DNA of 64,000 nt. It comes from Choanephora cucurbitarum. Its lineage: Eukaryota; Mucoromycota; Mucoromycetes; Mucorales; Choanephoraceae. Where the stretch lies: the NCBI GenBank assembly GCA_025331435.1, contig JAIWNI010000034.1:215687-279686 (forward strand), given 5' to 3'. Numbering within the stretch: position 1 is the stretch's first letter; the number at the start of each line of letters is the position of its first letter. Below are positions 1-11,319 of this stretch, piece after piece. The position numbers were made by a program, and so were the translations under genes. The notes under the pieces are model-generated. The model worked only from the letters and a program-made list of their open reading frames with translations. It was not told the origin of the DNA and did not search any database.

Positions 1-1
1 T

Positions 2-953
2 AATGTACCAAATGAGCTCTTGTTGAAGCCAAGCTTAAAGGGAGCTATTGCTCATCAGTACATCATTGACTTCCAAACAGCCATTGATGAACTGATGAAG
101 ACGTCAAGGTATGTTATATTCAAAGAGAAGAAGATGAGTGTATTGATATATTTCTCGAATAGATCAAGCAAACCTACTGATGTATTGATGTCTATGCGAG
201 TGATTGTCATGGCATGTAAAGCCATCACTACTGAGGTAGAGAATCATGAGACAAAGGTCGAATTACCACCAGAGACTCGAGATCAGCTGTATGACATCAA
301 AAAGAGATTCTCAGATGAATTGACTAGCTTGCTAGCTGCTTCAAAGAGCTATGCGAGTGGTATGGGGATTACACCTGTTAGCTTGATTGATGCATCTGCT
401 AGCAATCTTACCAATACCATTGTGGATCTTGTCAGATTGCTTGGTATGAAGCCTATTGAATCATTTCAATCAGAACCATCACACCAACCCTCCTCTCAAC
501 ATAACAACATTATGAAGCCCAAAGAGCTTTCAGTAAGTAGAAATATTGAAAACTATTTATACTATAGTTAACTTGTTACTTTTTTGCTATCAGCAATTTC
601 TCAAGACAGAGACAGATCATATCGTTTCCTCGGTGCAAAGCCTATTAAGTGCTCTTCGATCGAGCGATGATAGTCTGTACAACATTATAACGTCTATTAT
701 TGATATTGTATCAAACATTGTTCATACCTCAAGAATTACATTTTCTAATGGTGAAGGCATTCGATACCAAAATCAAGGTCATGCAATTCTGAGTGATTTG
801 GATAACTGCAACAACAAGATCGTCCATATTAGAGATACTTCATTCGCCCATTCACCTCAAAATGCTAATGCTATTGCTAAACGAAATTTAGCACAAGAGT
901 CTTATGAGATAGCCAAGTATACAAAAGAACTGATTCGCATGCTGGATATGTAA
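2..953 (+). CDS. SPA2-like polarisome scaffold protein, C-terminal part
   Basis: This gene is cut by the window start and is open from base 2. Three exons are inferred: 2-108, 163-532 and 594-953, with introns GTATGT...TAG (54 nt) and GTAAGT...CAG (61 nt). The first intron is a multiple of three with no stop, so only the splice signals reveal it. The segment SPVSLIDASASNL followed by TIVDLVRLLGMK resembles the conserved C-terminal block of fungal Spa2, and the last exon is a helical tail (QSLLSALRSSDD). In that family the protein acts at the growing hyphal tip as a scaffold for formin and MAP-kinase components; that role is family knowledge, not seen here. The N-terminal GIT/SHD repeats lie outside the window. 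It could be another Spa2/GIT1-related paralog. Confidence 0.7.
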
Positions 954-1060
954 AATCTTTAGGTTCAGATTGTATCTTGTGTATATACTTTGCTTTTTAT
1001 TCTTAAAAACAAGCAGGAGGAACAATAAAACCCTTTCGCCATATTGACTGTCTACTATGT

Positions 1061-1431
1061 ATGTCTCTCTTTGTACAGTATGATGCATCTGGAATGGCTT
1101 CACATCCTTTGTTAGAATTTAGAACAGAGATAGATTATTCATCGTCTAGGAGACAGCTTGAAGGCATTGAAGTACAAAATGACTGTAAACATGAGCCAGA
1201 GATACTAAGCATACAGAATAACTTGAAAAAGAGAATGCAGCACACTATCCCACATCACTTTGATATAAAAGAAATGATGCATATCTACCTTATATGTGTT
1301 TTTTGTTGTTCAGTCCTAAGAAAGTGAATGACCTGATTTACTTGGTACGTCTGAAAGAAACCATTGCAGTCTCAACTGAAGCAGCATTGAGTAAAGAAGC
1401 AAGTAAATATATAAGAAAATTCATAGGCTAG
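1061..1431 (+). other. possible small protein-coding locus, unresolved
   Basis: An ATG at 1061 opens 88 codons that look protein-like (MSLFVQYDASGMASHPLLEF). A second open stretch at 1315-1431 in another frame, preceded by a TTGTTGTTCAG acceptor-like run, encodes PKKVNDLIYLVRLKETIAVS and about 18 further residues to a stop. No standard donor joins the two in phase, so the structure cannot be completed. A 45-nt in-frame intron (1172-1216) with a TACTAAG-like branch site is possible. I do not recognise the product. It may be a short gene with an unusual splice site, or chance. Confidence 0.2.
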
Positions 1432-2116
1432 TTAGACTGCTGTTCAGACCATGTGTTATATTAATGAGGTTTGTATATGCGACAAACAGAAGAGAAAGCA
1501 AAGTTCTGTTATACAATCCATCGATTCTGTTGATAGATAGAGCAACTGTTGGTGTGACTTATGCTTCAGTCTCTAATTAGTACCTGTTTCTCAAAAGACA
1601 CACTATAGCTATACAGCCCATTCCAACACTTTTTTCTTCTTAGTCTAAAAGACAGTTTCTATTTAACTTTTTTTCTATATCAGATTTTCGGCTAGACTCA
1701 TCAATTTCAATCCAGTTTTACGCTCAGGATTTAAATCCAAAAAAGAGAGACAACATTTTGCAGATCAGATTCCATGCAGCTCATTTAAGCTTGCTGAGAA
1801 ATCAATGCGTGTGACCTTATTTCGATCAAGCCAAATAAAATAAAAAAAAATCATGCCACAATTCTAATAAGAGTGATGGCCAAACAATAAGCGATTTTGC
1901 TGTGTCGTCTCGATTGTTTCAGGCTGAAATAGCTTAGTCAAGTTGGCTAATAACTTGGAAAAGGTGGGTGATATTAACATATGATTTTTTTTCTTTTACA
2001 AAAAGAGACACCTTTCTCACCTTATGTCCCACCAGCTTTTGTTTATGTGTTTTTATTGAAGCTATCTCTCCTGTATTTTTTTTTTATTTTACTCCATTTC
2101 CTTTCCTTGTTCATAG

Positions 2117-3136
<1,020 letters not shown>

Positions 3137-3140
<4 letters not shown>

Positions 3141-4369
3141 TAAATAGAGTTGGGTCTAAACTTAGTTGCCAGATTGACCGTACAGGGCCCATAGTCATTT
3201 AGATCCACTTGAATCTCTGTCCAAGCAGGCCAGATACCCACCACTTGTTCTTCATGAATGAACCGATCCATAGCGATATTGAGATAGACAGCTGAAAAGG
3301 CAAACAGGAACTTTTCTTCCTGACTGTCCTGTTGATAATCCGGTAAGCGTACAATAGGCTGAGAGGTGAAGTCTGTGATGATATCTTGACTGCTCTCATC
3401 CACTAATGTTGCCTTTGACCTAAGAAGCTCTACTTCTTCTTCCTTTAATAATACACACCATGAGAATACTAAACCACCTTCTGACCATGTCTCTAACATC
3501 CTAAATAAAAATATTTCTGTATCCTGTTGACAATACAGTTCTACTAGGTTTCCATAATGTGTCACTTTGTTTTTGAAGTTTGAATCATAAGCCTTATCCA
3601 TTTTGAATAAAAAGAATTTACTTACACTGTTGATTAAGGCTCGCCTCCCATTGCCGATGTGCCTTTCTCTCTCTATTAGCTGACTCTAAAGCCAAATCGG
3701 CCAATCCACCTTTTTCTAAATCTACTAACTTTCTCTTGTTTCGTTTGTCTGGAAAAGGCGAAGGTATTTTGTGAGCCAGAGGATCAAATTCAACAGGATT
3801 ACTTAATATTGGTGGAGGTTGTGGTGATAAAACAGAAGGCTCTTCAACTGGAGGAGGCACGAAATCAGTTGAGAAATCAGATACAATACTATCAGCATCA
3901 CTAGTTTTCTTTTCTAAAGTGTTGGGCAAGCCTTCTTGAATAGAAGAAAAATCAGAGATGATGGTATCACGTTGCGTATTAGGAAATTCAATAGAAGGTA
4001 CAGAACTAATACTGCCTTGTCTATCACGAGGCTTATCTTGAGGCAAATCAAACAGAAAAGGTGCTGCCAAATCAGTGTCCTCTTCGTATTCCTCATTCGA
4101 TGAAGGTGCCCATTGACTTTCTATCAAAGGTGGATTAAACGAGGGAAGATCAAATTCGTCTTGTGTTGCTGCACTTGCTTGGCTGAATGAACCAATCGGA
4201 TCTTTATCAAGCACACTTTCTTGATCTAGTTGACGCGATGATTTGGTTAAAGTAGGATCAGGACTGAAGTCTGAATCTACACAAGCTCTTTTCTATATAA
4301 AACGTGAATGCCACGAAACAATCACAGATCCACTCTTTTTTTTTTTACTCTGCTTTGAGAATCAGACAT
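3137..4369 (-). CDS. hypothetical protein with acidic disordered N-terminus
   Basis: Three exons on the minus strand: 4369-4349 (MSDSQSR), 4292-3626 and 3564-3137. Introns are GTAAAA...TATAG (56 nt) and GTAAGT...AAAG (61 nt); phases agree and give about 371 aa. Residues 1-220 are low complexity and rich in S, P, D and E, with repeated IISDFS/IVSDFS motifs and a basic stretch DKRNKRK. The last 140 residues look folded ([34 protein letters not shown]). I do not recognise the family. The layout, a disordered acidic region followed by a compact C-terminal domain, fits a nuclear adaptor, but that is a guess. Its stop codon overlaps the stop of CBR1 by four bases in a tail-to-tail arrangement. Confidence 0.6.
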
Positions 4370-4670
4370 AGTCTTTTTGAAAGGCTATTAACATAAAACA
4401 AACAAAGAGAATGTTTACTTAGATCGAGCAAGGGGGGAAGGCTAAACCTGTAGCTTGCCTGCATCTTTATACAACTACGTAGAAAAAGAAAGTAAAAGAG
4501 AGAAGTTATGCAGGTAATTTAAAGCTCAGCCGTAACCATAGTAACAAAAAGTCGAAATGCACTCATGTGATTTTTTTAATCAATTTTTATTTATTTTATT
4601 AATGTGAGTACTTTGTGTGAATTGGATGAGAAAAGTGAATATGTACAATAGTTGAATGAATGGACATAGA

Positions 4671-5216
4671 CTATAGGCCCATTTCTCTTAGTTCTTTGAT
4701 CATTGAAGCTGTTTCTTCTTCTGTCAAATGTTGCTTGAAAGCATGAGTGAGTTCCGTTGCCTTGGCTATATTTCTGATTCGCTGATTAGCTGCCTTGTAC
4801 TGCCAATTCGATTTGTTAGACTCATTAACTAATTGTGCAGAACATGACCTCCGATGTCTGCTTTTGCCGATAGATTTCTTTTCTGTCTTTAGTGTCTTTC
4901 GCAGTAGTTTATCTAAGGCTTCTGCGTGCTCTAATGGGCTCATTTTGCTTTCCCTTTTTCTAGTGGGTGCCACTAGACAACTTTCGAGACTAGGAGAGAA
5001 TAGCATGTCTAGCATAGGCTGTTGTTGAGGCGAAGGTGGAGGTGCTTGTAATATGTCATTATTGTCAGAAGCCATTGAAAGTCTTCGACTGGAAGGTATC
5101 ATGCTTGTGCTAGCAGAAGGAAATAACTCGTCCATCACAAATGAAGAATAATCTTCTGTCTTATTGATAAAAATAAGATCATCATTCAAATCGTTATCCA
5201 TCACTAAAGCGCTCAT
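4671..5216 (-). CDS. hypothetical basic/serine-rich protein
   Basis: A single open frame of 181 codons starts with ATG at 5216. The N-terminal half is acidic then proline/serine-rich (SSRRLSMAS is a possible basophilic kinase site). The middle is strongly basic (SPLEHAEALDKLLRKTLKTE then KSRHRRSCSAQ). The C-terminus is helical (AANQRIRNIAKATELTHAFK) and ends LTEEETASMIKELREMGL. No family recognised. Codon content and composition look like a real fungal gene rather than a shadow frame, and nothing else competes at this locus. Spacing to the next minus-strand gene start at 4369 is about 300 bp. Confidence 0.55.
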   Translation of the reverse strand: MSALVMDNDLNDDLIFINKTEDYSSFVMDELFPSASTSMIPSSRRLSMASDNNDILQAPPPSPQQQPMLDMLFSPSLESCLVAPTRKRESKMSPLEHAEALDKLLRKTLKTEKKSIGKSRHRRSCSAQLVNESNKSNWQYKAANQRIRNIAKATELTHAFKQHLTEEETASMIKELREMGL

Positions 5217-5594
5217 TATAAAACAAAGTTTTTTTTTCTAACAAAAGAAAAGAAAAAGAAAGAGAGATAGAGAAAAAAGGAAAGAATAAATGGTTCCACC
5301 GTCACTAGAATTGGCTGCCACAAAAGGAAGTAGCAGTCCTGTCATTAGCTTGTGCTGTTTCACCTTATGAAGAATTAAGAATATACTAGCATATAATTTG
5401 GGAAGACATATTGAGAAAACTTTTTCAAAGAGTTGAATGTGCTTTTATCTATTAAGGACAGTTAGGATTCGGTTTCAATTCCAAGACAACAAATAAGCTA
5501 GCTATTGAGTACACTACAGGATATAGTTGAGATGAAGATGCAGCTTTTTATTGAGTAATTGAATGCATGTGTAAAGAACAAAGTCTTTTTTCAA

Positions 5595-5683
5595 TGATGA
5601 GTATGAGTATGAGTATGAATGCGAATGAGTATCAGTATGAATATGAATGAGTATCAATATGAATATGAATGAATATCAATGAG
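5595..5683 (+). repeat. degenerate tandem hexamer array (GARTAT / GAATGA)
   Basis: About 90 bp made of short units such as GAGTAT, GAATAT and GAATGA repeated in tandem. It lies just downstream of the stop of the small minus-strand peptide gene, so it probably forms part of that transcript's 3' untranslated region. Confidence 0.7.
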
Positions 5684-5749
5684 ATCTTGAGTTGAGAGGC
5701 GTAAGGCGATGAAAATGCAAGCTTGAGTACGATTTGAATTTGATTAGTT

Positions 5750-5896
5750 TTAATCCGCATAAATGCAGTGATCGTAAGACCAATCATAACCATCTTCACA
5801 ATAACCATCACCATCATTTTCGTTTTCCTTGCGTCCTGGGGCAGCTACGGCAAGACCAATGAGAAAGAATAGAGTAAAAAGAGTCAAACCACGCAT
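5750..5896 (-). CDS. small secreted peptide, 48 aa
   Basis: ATG at 5896 opens 48 codons to a TAA at 5752-5750. The first 19 residues form a clear signal peptide (MRGLTLFTLFFLIGLAVAA) with a likely cut after AVAA. The mature part is about 29 residues, polar and acidic, with two cysteines and three aspartate/tyrosine clusters (GDGYCEDGYDWSYDHCIYAD). The two cysteines could form one disulfide. No family recognised. Such short secreted peptides are common in fungal secretomes, but the role cannot be deduced. A spliced longer form is not excluded, although no donor is needed. The frame is too short for ordinary gene finders and could easily be missed. Confidence 0.6.
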   Translation of the reverse strand: MRGLTLFTLFFLIGLAVAAPGRKENENDGDGYCEDGYDWSYDHCIYAD

Positions 5897-7627
5897 AATT
5901 GATAGTGTTGAAGATACAAAAAAAAGAGAGAAAGTTTGCTTGAAGATCTGCCTTTATATAAGATTTTCTTTTGCTGCAGCTGAGAATTTTTTATGGTTCT
6001 GGTCAAGTCAATTGCTTTCCATACTATTAACAGGAATTGCGAGCACTTGAAAAAGAAGGAGGCTAAAGGGATATGATGTTTAGCTTTAGTTTTGCTTCTA
6101 GGGAAATGCATTGTTTGTTTATATTGGCTTTGGCATGTAGAGAGAGAGGAGAACCAGGCTCTGAAGAAAGAGAATAGGACAGATAAAAGGATTTAAATTA
6201 AAAGCTCTCGTCTTATTTTTGAACCTGATACTATACATCATAATTATAATACGCATTTCTTTATCTGCTTTCTGTCTAAACTTCTTCTTTCTGTTTCAGC
6301 TTCGAATCACACTTAAGCTTTTTCTTTCCTGTGCAATACATTTCATGGATGTTTCAAGATCTCTCTTTATATTTTTGGTGCTCTCTACTAGCATGTCATG
6401 TGCAGTTTTAGTTGATCTTGTTTTTGGAATGCACATTAGGTTTATTTTTGTAGATACATAAAATACACAGGACGATACACGATTATGCATGTACACTTTG
6501 AATTAAGCTGCATAGCTGATTCAAGAGCCCTAGAAACAAAATATACCTGAACTAAAAAGTATATTTTCCGATGTGTTTCTAAAAATGTATTTCTACACGA
6601 TCATCGATGTTACATATAAAGACTATGTAGAATCTAGCAATCTGCTTATTGACAGATAATACAGAAAATTAGGCTCACCGGTTGACTCAGAGGGGAGGAA
6701 ATGACGGGAGAAAATGAGCTCGCACCCCTCTAGGTTAACCGGTGGCTCATTTGTTTCAACGAGTAAAAGTAGCCGACTGTCTCTATCTTATAGATAAAAA
6801 AATACAGCAAACTAACGAAAGTTTAGAACAGAATCAGCTTGTAAACATTTGAAGAGGGTTGCTTCATTATATATTACTCATTTTATTAGTAGGAAAGATC
6901 AAAATTTAAGAAAGTGCACTGTGTCTATAAGTAAACCTTCAAGGGGGAAGGGGATTATGACCGTAAATAGAAAGAAATTTGAATCAAACAAATGCATGAT
7001 GCATGGACTTTGTCAGTTGCAAAATTTTCAGCGATTCAGTTGATTTTGATACTCAAATGTTGTCTTTTAGTTTAACCAGCATTTTATGCGTTAGGTATAC
7101 TTTCTTTTTTTTTCGTTGAGTAAGCTCATATGTCAATAAATTGGATTCTAGGCTGGTGTTGTATTTGTGAATCAATCGAAAGAAGTAAGGCATGAATCTA
7201 AAGAAGATACGTTCTGTTGAGCTCTAAGAAAGGAGTCAGGACAATGAAAATAAGAGGATTTCTATTGGCTATAAAAATATATAATGAAAGGGAAACAGTG
7301 AAACTTATGAAATATAACTTGTCTGCACTATTGTAGGACTAGCTACAATTTTAAAAAAAAAAGGGCACTTGAAGAGCAAATCAGAAACAAAAAAAAAGCG
7401 CTTTCAAAAACGAAGACAACCACTGACAAGTGAAGTATAGCCTATTCCTTTCATTATATTTATCTAAGCACTCAAATTTCATTGTTCATTTTGATTGATT
7501 ATACAACAATCAAACAAGTGATAAATTAAACGGGCATCGAGACATTTATTCTTTTCTTTTACTTAGTCTTACTATTTCCTTCTTCTTCTTCTTTTTGCTT
7601 CATTGAAAGCTTTTGGCCTAAGAAACC
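5897..7627. other. gene-free interval
   Basis: Apart from the inverted repeat at 6676-6744, I see no convincing gene. Short open frames at 6219-6461 and 6849-7043 lack protein-like composition. The last 150 bp before 7628 are pyrimidine-rich (CTTTTACTTAG, TTCCTTCTTCTTCTTC), a common fungal promoter/5' leader composition. Confidence 0.5.
6676..6744. repeat. imperfect inverted repeat / long hairpin
   Basis: Left arm 6676-6695 (CACCGGTTGACTCAGAGGGG) and right arm 6725-6744 pair at 17 of 20 positions with a 29-nt spacer. The arms are much more GC-rich than the surroundings. It lies in a gene-free stretch about 880 bp upstream of the gene at 7628. It could be a regulatory palindrome, a small hairpin RNA source or the remnant of a short inverted-repeat element. 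Confidence 0.6.
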
Positions 7628-9232
7628 ATGGATGCCAACATAAATCAATTTGCGCACAAGCTCTCTGACCCTTTAGGTACATACTTTTTTTTGGTATTCG
7701 TCCGCTCGGTTCTCTCAAGCATCCTATTGACTTGGACTCTATATCTCATTAAACCAATCTTGGTTCGAGTTGTACAGTTCTATGTTCTCTTGTGGAAGGG
7801 ATGGTCACCGAATCACGCATTATTAAGCATTGTGATCGAAATGCTTGATACACAACCTGATTTAACAGACATTGACTTATCACTTCCTCCTCCGAAAAAT
7901 GATAAAGTCAGTCATAATAAATTCATTGCTGATCAGCCTGAGTCCAGTCTTCCAGAGCTTTCTACGGATGAGCTCCATTCAGATCTAACTTTAGAAGATA
8001 CCACTTGGAATGAGACCACAGATGATACATCTTCAGATGCTGCTCAAATAGTAGCCACAGATACCACGGAACAACCTAAGCAATCAAATGAGGAGATATA
8101 TCTTGATAAAACATCATCTAATGAAGCCAAAGATACTCAAAGTAGTCCAGCAGATAAAGAACAAAAGGGATTAAAACTGTCAGATATAAGGAACGAAGAA
8201 GAACCACATTTTGAGCAACTCAGTCAACACTACCTACCTCAGGAGATGTCGCATCAGAATAATGGCGAGAAATCTTATCCTCAGCTAACACAATTGCAAT
8301 CGGATCAAATACAGCACCAACACAAGCAACAAGAAAGACAGGCATTTGAACCTGTTGAAAAAGGACCTCCACAATCAGGACAGCAACAGCATACGAATGA
8401 GCTGAACCAAGAGAGATCATCTACATTGTCACAGTACAGTCAGGCCGAGAAAGCCAGAAAGAACAGAGAGTATCTGGAACAAAAGAAGATATATGAAGAA
8501 CAATACAAACAAGAACGTATCAGGCAAATTCAATCACAACTGCAAAAGGATCGGCTGAAAAAAGGACAACGATATAAAGAATTGACAGAGCAACAAAAAC
8601 AGCAGCTTGAGCAACACAGCCTTACCAATCAAGAAATACGAGCAAAACAGACTCCAGGAATATTAAAGACTCATAAAGAATATAGAGGTACATCTGAGCA
8701 GCCCAAAGACATGAATAATTTCATCATTGATCAAAAGATCACTCAGGATCATCGGCATGTCTCTTTTAATTCAGTATCTACAAAAGATGCAAACCAATCA
8801 TCAGTCGCAAGACAGATATCTTCCTATGCTTTTGAAAACAATTTTTATAACTCTAGTCCTGGAATCGAGGCAGAAGCTTCCAAAAATAGCTCAAACCAAC
8901 AGAGCAGCACATTTTTGGATCAACCGAATAGAGGCTATGGTAAGAGTTTAACCAAAAATGGAGGAAATCAAAACAATTCTTTGGCTAGAGAGCGAAATAA
9001 ACCATCTTCTTCAAAGGCAAGCAGTAAATTAATGCAACTGGACTCTCAAACAGAGATAGAGGAAGCAAAATCAATGGAAGGTACACCATCTTTAGGCTCA
9101 AGTTTGGATGGAAGGCCTGACATTTTTAAACTCAAGCAAGTGTTCAGTCAAGAAATATTCAAAGACGATCATGAAAAAGCAGAGAAGATAAATGCTGCAT
9201 TGACATTTGCTAGTATGAACAGGTCAAGATAA
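7628..9232 (+). CDS. orphan membrane-anchored coiled-coil protein
   Basis: One uninterrupted frame of 534 codons with ATG in a favourable context (AACCATGG). Residues about 18-60 hold hydrophobic helices (TYFFLVFVRSVLSSILLTWT, LVRVVQFYVLLWKGW). Residues 95-270 are acidic and S/T/Q-rich. Residues 270-330 form a strongly charged heptad-like coiled coil (EKARKNREYLEQKKIYEEQY). The rest is N/S/Q-rich and disordered, except a short helical C-terminus (DIFKLKQVFSQEIFK). No known domain recognised. The topology suggests a protein anchored in a membrane by its N-terminus with a long cytosolic tail, perhaps a tether. That is inference from composition. Confidence 0.6.
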   Translation: MDANINQFAHKLSDPLGTYFFLVFVRSVLSSILLTWTLYLIKPILVRVVQFYVLLWKGWSPNHALLSIVIEMLDTQPDLTDIDLSLPPPKNDKVSHNKFIADQPESSLPELSTDELHSDLTLEDTTWNETTDDTSSDAAQIVATDTTEQPKQSNEEIYLDKTSSNEAKDTQSSPADKEQKGLKLSDIRNEEEPHFEQLSQHYLPQEMSHQNNGEKSYPQLTQLQSDQIQHQHKQQERQAFEPVEKGPPQSGQQQHTNELNQERSSTLSQYSQAEKARKNREYLEQKKIYEEQYKQERIRQIQSQLQKDRLKKGQRYKELTEQQKQQLEQHSLTNQEIRAKQTPGILKTHKEYRGTSEQPKDMNNFIIDQKITQDHRHVSFNSVSTKDANQSSVARQISSYAFENNFYNSSPGIEAEASKNSSNQQSSTFLDQPNRGYGKSLTKNGGNQNNSLARERNKPSSSKASSKLMQLDSQTEIEEAKSMEGTPSLGSSLDGRPDIFKLKQVFSQEIFKDDHEKAEKINAALTFASMNRSR

Positions 9233-9384
9233 TGCTACGAAAAATAAAAAGAAAACTACAAGTCTTCATTATCTATTTGATAAGCTTTTTGGTGCTCTCC
9301 TGTCAAACATAGATTTTTATTGGCTGGAAAAAAAGAGCCTTTTATCTGAAGTATATATTTTTCTTCTTTCTTTTACACACAGTA

Positions 9385-10566
9385 ATGCTCGTCAAGGATC
9401 TACCAGAAGAACAGCGTGTTGCCATTAGAGTAATGCAGTTAACTCAACACTTTTTTACACACAAAAAACAAAAGACATTCTCTCTGACGATTATAGCGAT
9501 TAGAAAATACAACAAGAGATCAGTTCTCTTTATGCTACAGTTTCCAAAGATTACTTGAATGACTGGAAAGCTGAATGTCAAAAGCAGACTTACACAGAAT
9601 GTCCCGAGATTGTTCAGCATGTAAGAGCATTATGTTCATTTTTTGTCAAAAAAAGAAAGAAAGGATATCTTATACTGTTGATAGGTCAAAAACGAGTGCA
9701 AAAAGCTCGGTATTTTAGATCAATGTCAAATTATCCCTGTAGAGCCAGATTATTATGACTGGGAACTCCAACAAAGAGCGTAAGTGTTACCAAACAAGGC
9801 TGAGTGCTAGATCGTTGACAGGCTCTAGTTTTCGAGTAAATGCACCTTCAAAGGAGCATATGTGTAAAAGTGTTATTCTAGAAAACACTCGTTGTACGCA
9901 TGAAGAGATTTCAGGTAACCTAAAAATAGTTGCTTGTCTTTTTTTTTTATTTCATTTATCTGATTTTCTTTTTGTTGTGGTAGATCCACTTTATTCAAGA
10001 TATTATTGTGTGATTACTCAGGTAAAGTAAATTAAGACGAGAAGGGCGTAGGTGCTGATCGTATTTGATATATAGTATGTTAAGCCTGTCAATACACAAA
10101 AACTACTAAACTATTGTCGTGCTATGAAAAACAAAGAAATCAGCAAGAAACATTACAACTACCGTCTTGCTGATCCTGAAGTAAGACCAAAAAGAGAGAG
10201 AAAAAGAGAGATTGAATGCCTAATTCGATTTCATTCTGCAGGTTTCTCTTAAGCTGACAGGATTTCAAAAGGGTGGTGTTAGTGCTATCGGTAAGTTTAA
10301 TGCGAAAAAGGCTTAAAGAAGCACACATTGATCCATTGTTTGATAGGAATGAAACAGCCTATTCCCATTATCATTGCGGAATCTATCACTCACTTGGAGG
10401 TAAAGAAGAAGAAGAGAGTAAGAACCACAGGGCAACAGATCTAACTAACTTATATACTAAGCCTGGTGTGATATATCTTGGTGCTGGCCATATTGATTGG
10501 AAATTGGGAATTCCGGTGTCTACATTTATCGAGACAACTGGCTGTTTTGTTGCTGATTTAGATTAA
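9385..10566 (+). CDS. YbaK/prolyl-tRNA deacylase-like domain protein
   Basis: Nine exons: 9385-9429, 9504-9620, 9685-9779, 9829-9914, 9984-10021, 10076-10180, 10242-10290, 10347-10399 and 10462-10566; the phases agree and give about 230 aa. The C-terminal 150 residues have the YbaK/EbsC layout: SKEHMCKSVILENTRC, SRYYCVITQYVKPVNTQKLL, KLTGFQKGGVSAIG, PIPIIIAESITHLE and VIYLGAGHIDWKLGIPVSTF. Bacterial members clear mischarged aminoacyl-tRNA such as Cys-tRNA(Pro); eukaryotic stand-alone members are less well defined. The GFQKGGVSAIG motif corresponds to the family's G-x-V-[ST]-P-[FIL]-G loop. An N-terminal extension of about 55 residues is helical. The exact position of the fourth acceptor (9828) is least certain, since two other AGs lie just upstream. 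Confidence 0.75.
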
Positions 10567-11319
10567 AGTAATAAACGAAGATAGAAAGACGGAAGATTTA
10601 GCGTATCATAAGATTCATTTAAGCTTAGGGTTCAGGAGAGTTAAAGGAGCTTGATCAAACTAAGCTATATCACTTTGACAATCTATCGAACTCGGTCATT
10701 GTGAAAAATATCTTCCGCTTGAAGGATCCTGTGATATAAGCAACTTACACCATTGAGCATGATGCCACTGCATCACTAGGAGAGTCATGATGTCATTCAG
10801 CTCATAGAAGAAGAAAATTCAATCCAGACAAGAGGTGACTTTATATGAAATAAACTACATGTCAAACAAATGTTCTTTTTCCTTTTTGCAAATAATACAC
10901 GTCATAACTAAAATCAAATGAGTTCAAATGGTGTAATAGAACAATCACTTGAATTCGGTTTTTTCCCTCTCGGGCTCATTCTTGCTTAGCAATTCTTTGG
11001 TCTCATTTTGCTATAAACGTATGGTTTTGTCGACAACAAAAGATCCTTATACAAAAAAAAAAAAAAGAGGACGTTTATGAAAATCGGAATTATTGTGTTT
11101 GTTTTGTCTTACCTGCCAAATGAAGGAGAATGTTTATTATTTACTTATGAGCTATTAAATCAATTCTTGGATAGAGTAAGTGAGTGGGTGAGAGAAACAG
11201 TAATTGTATGTGTGCGTGTGTGTGTGTGTGTATATTAAAAAAAATATGCTTTTTTTTTCTTCTTTATTTTTTTTCTCTTCTGTAATTTTTTTTGTTTTTC
11301 GTTATTTGCAATATTCCCG
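10567..11319. other. gene-free interval with a TG microsatellite
   Basis: No gene seen. Contains a (TG)n run at about 11209-11231 and poly-T/CT tracts just before the kinase start at 11320. Confidence 0.5.

Noticed and set aside
5632..5817. Open frame on the minus strand over the hexamer array
   Set aside because: It is a shifted reading of the secreted-peptide gene and the tandem repeat behind it; composition is repeat-driven.
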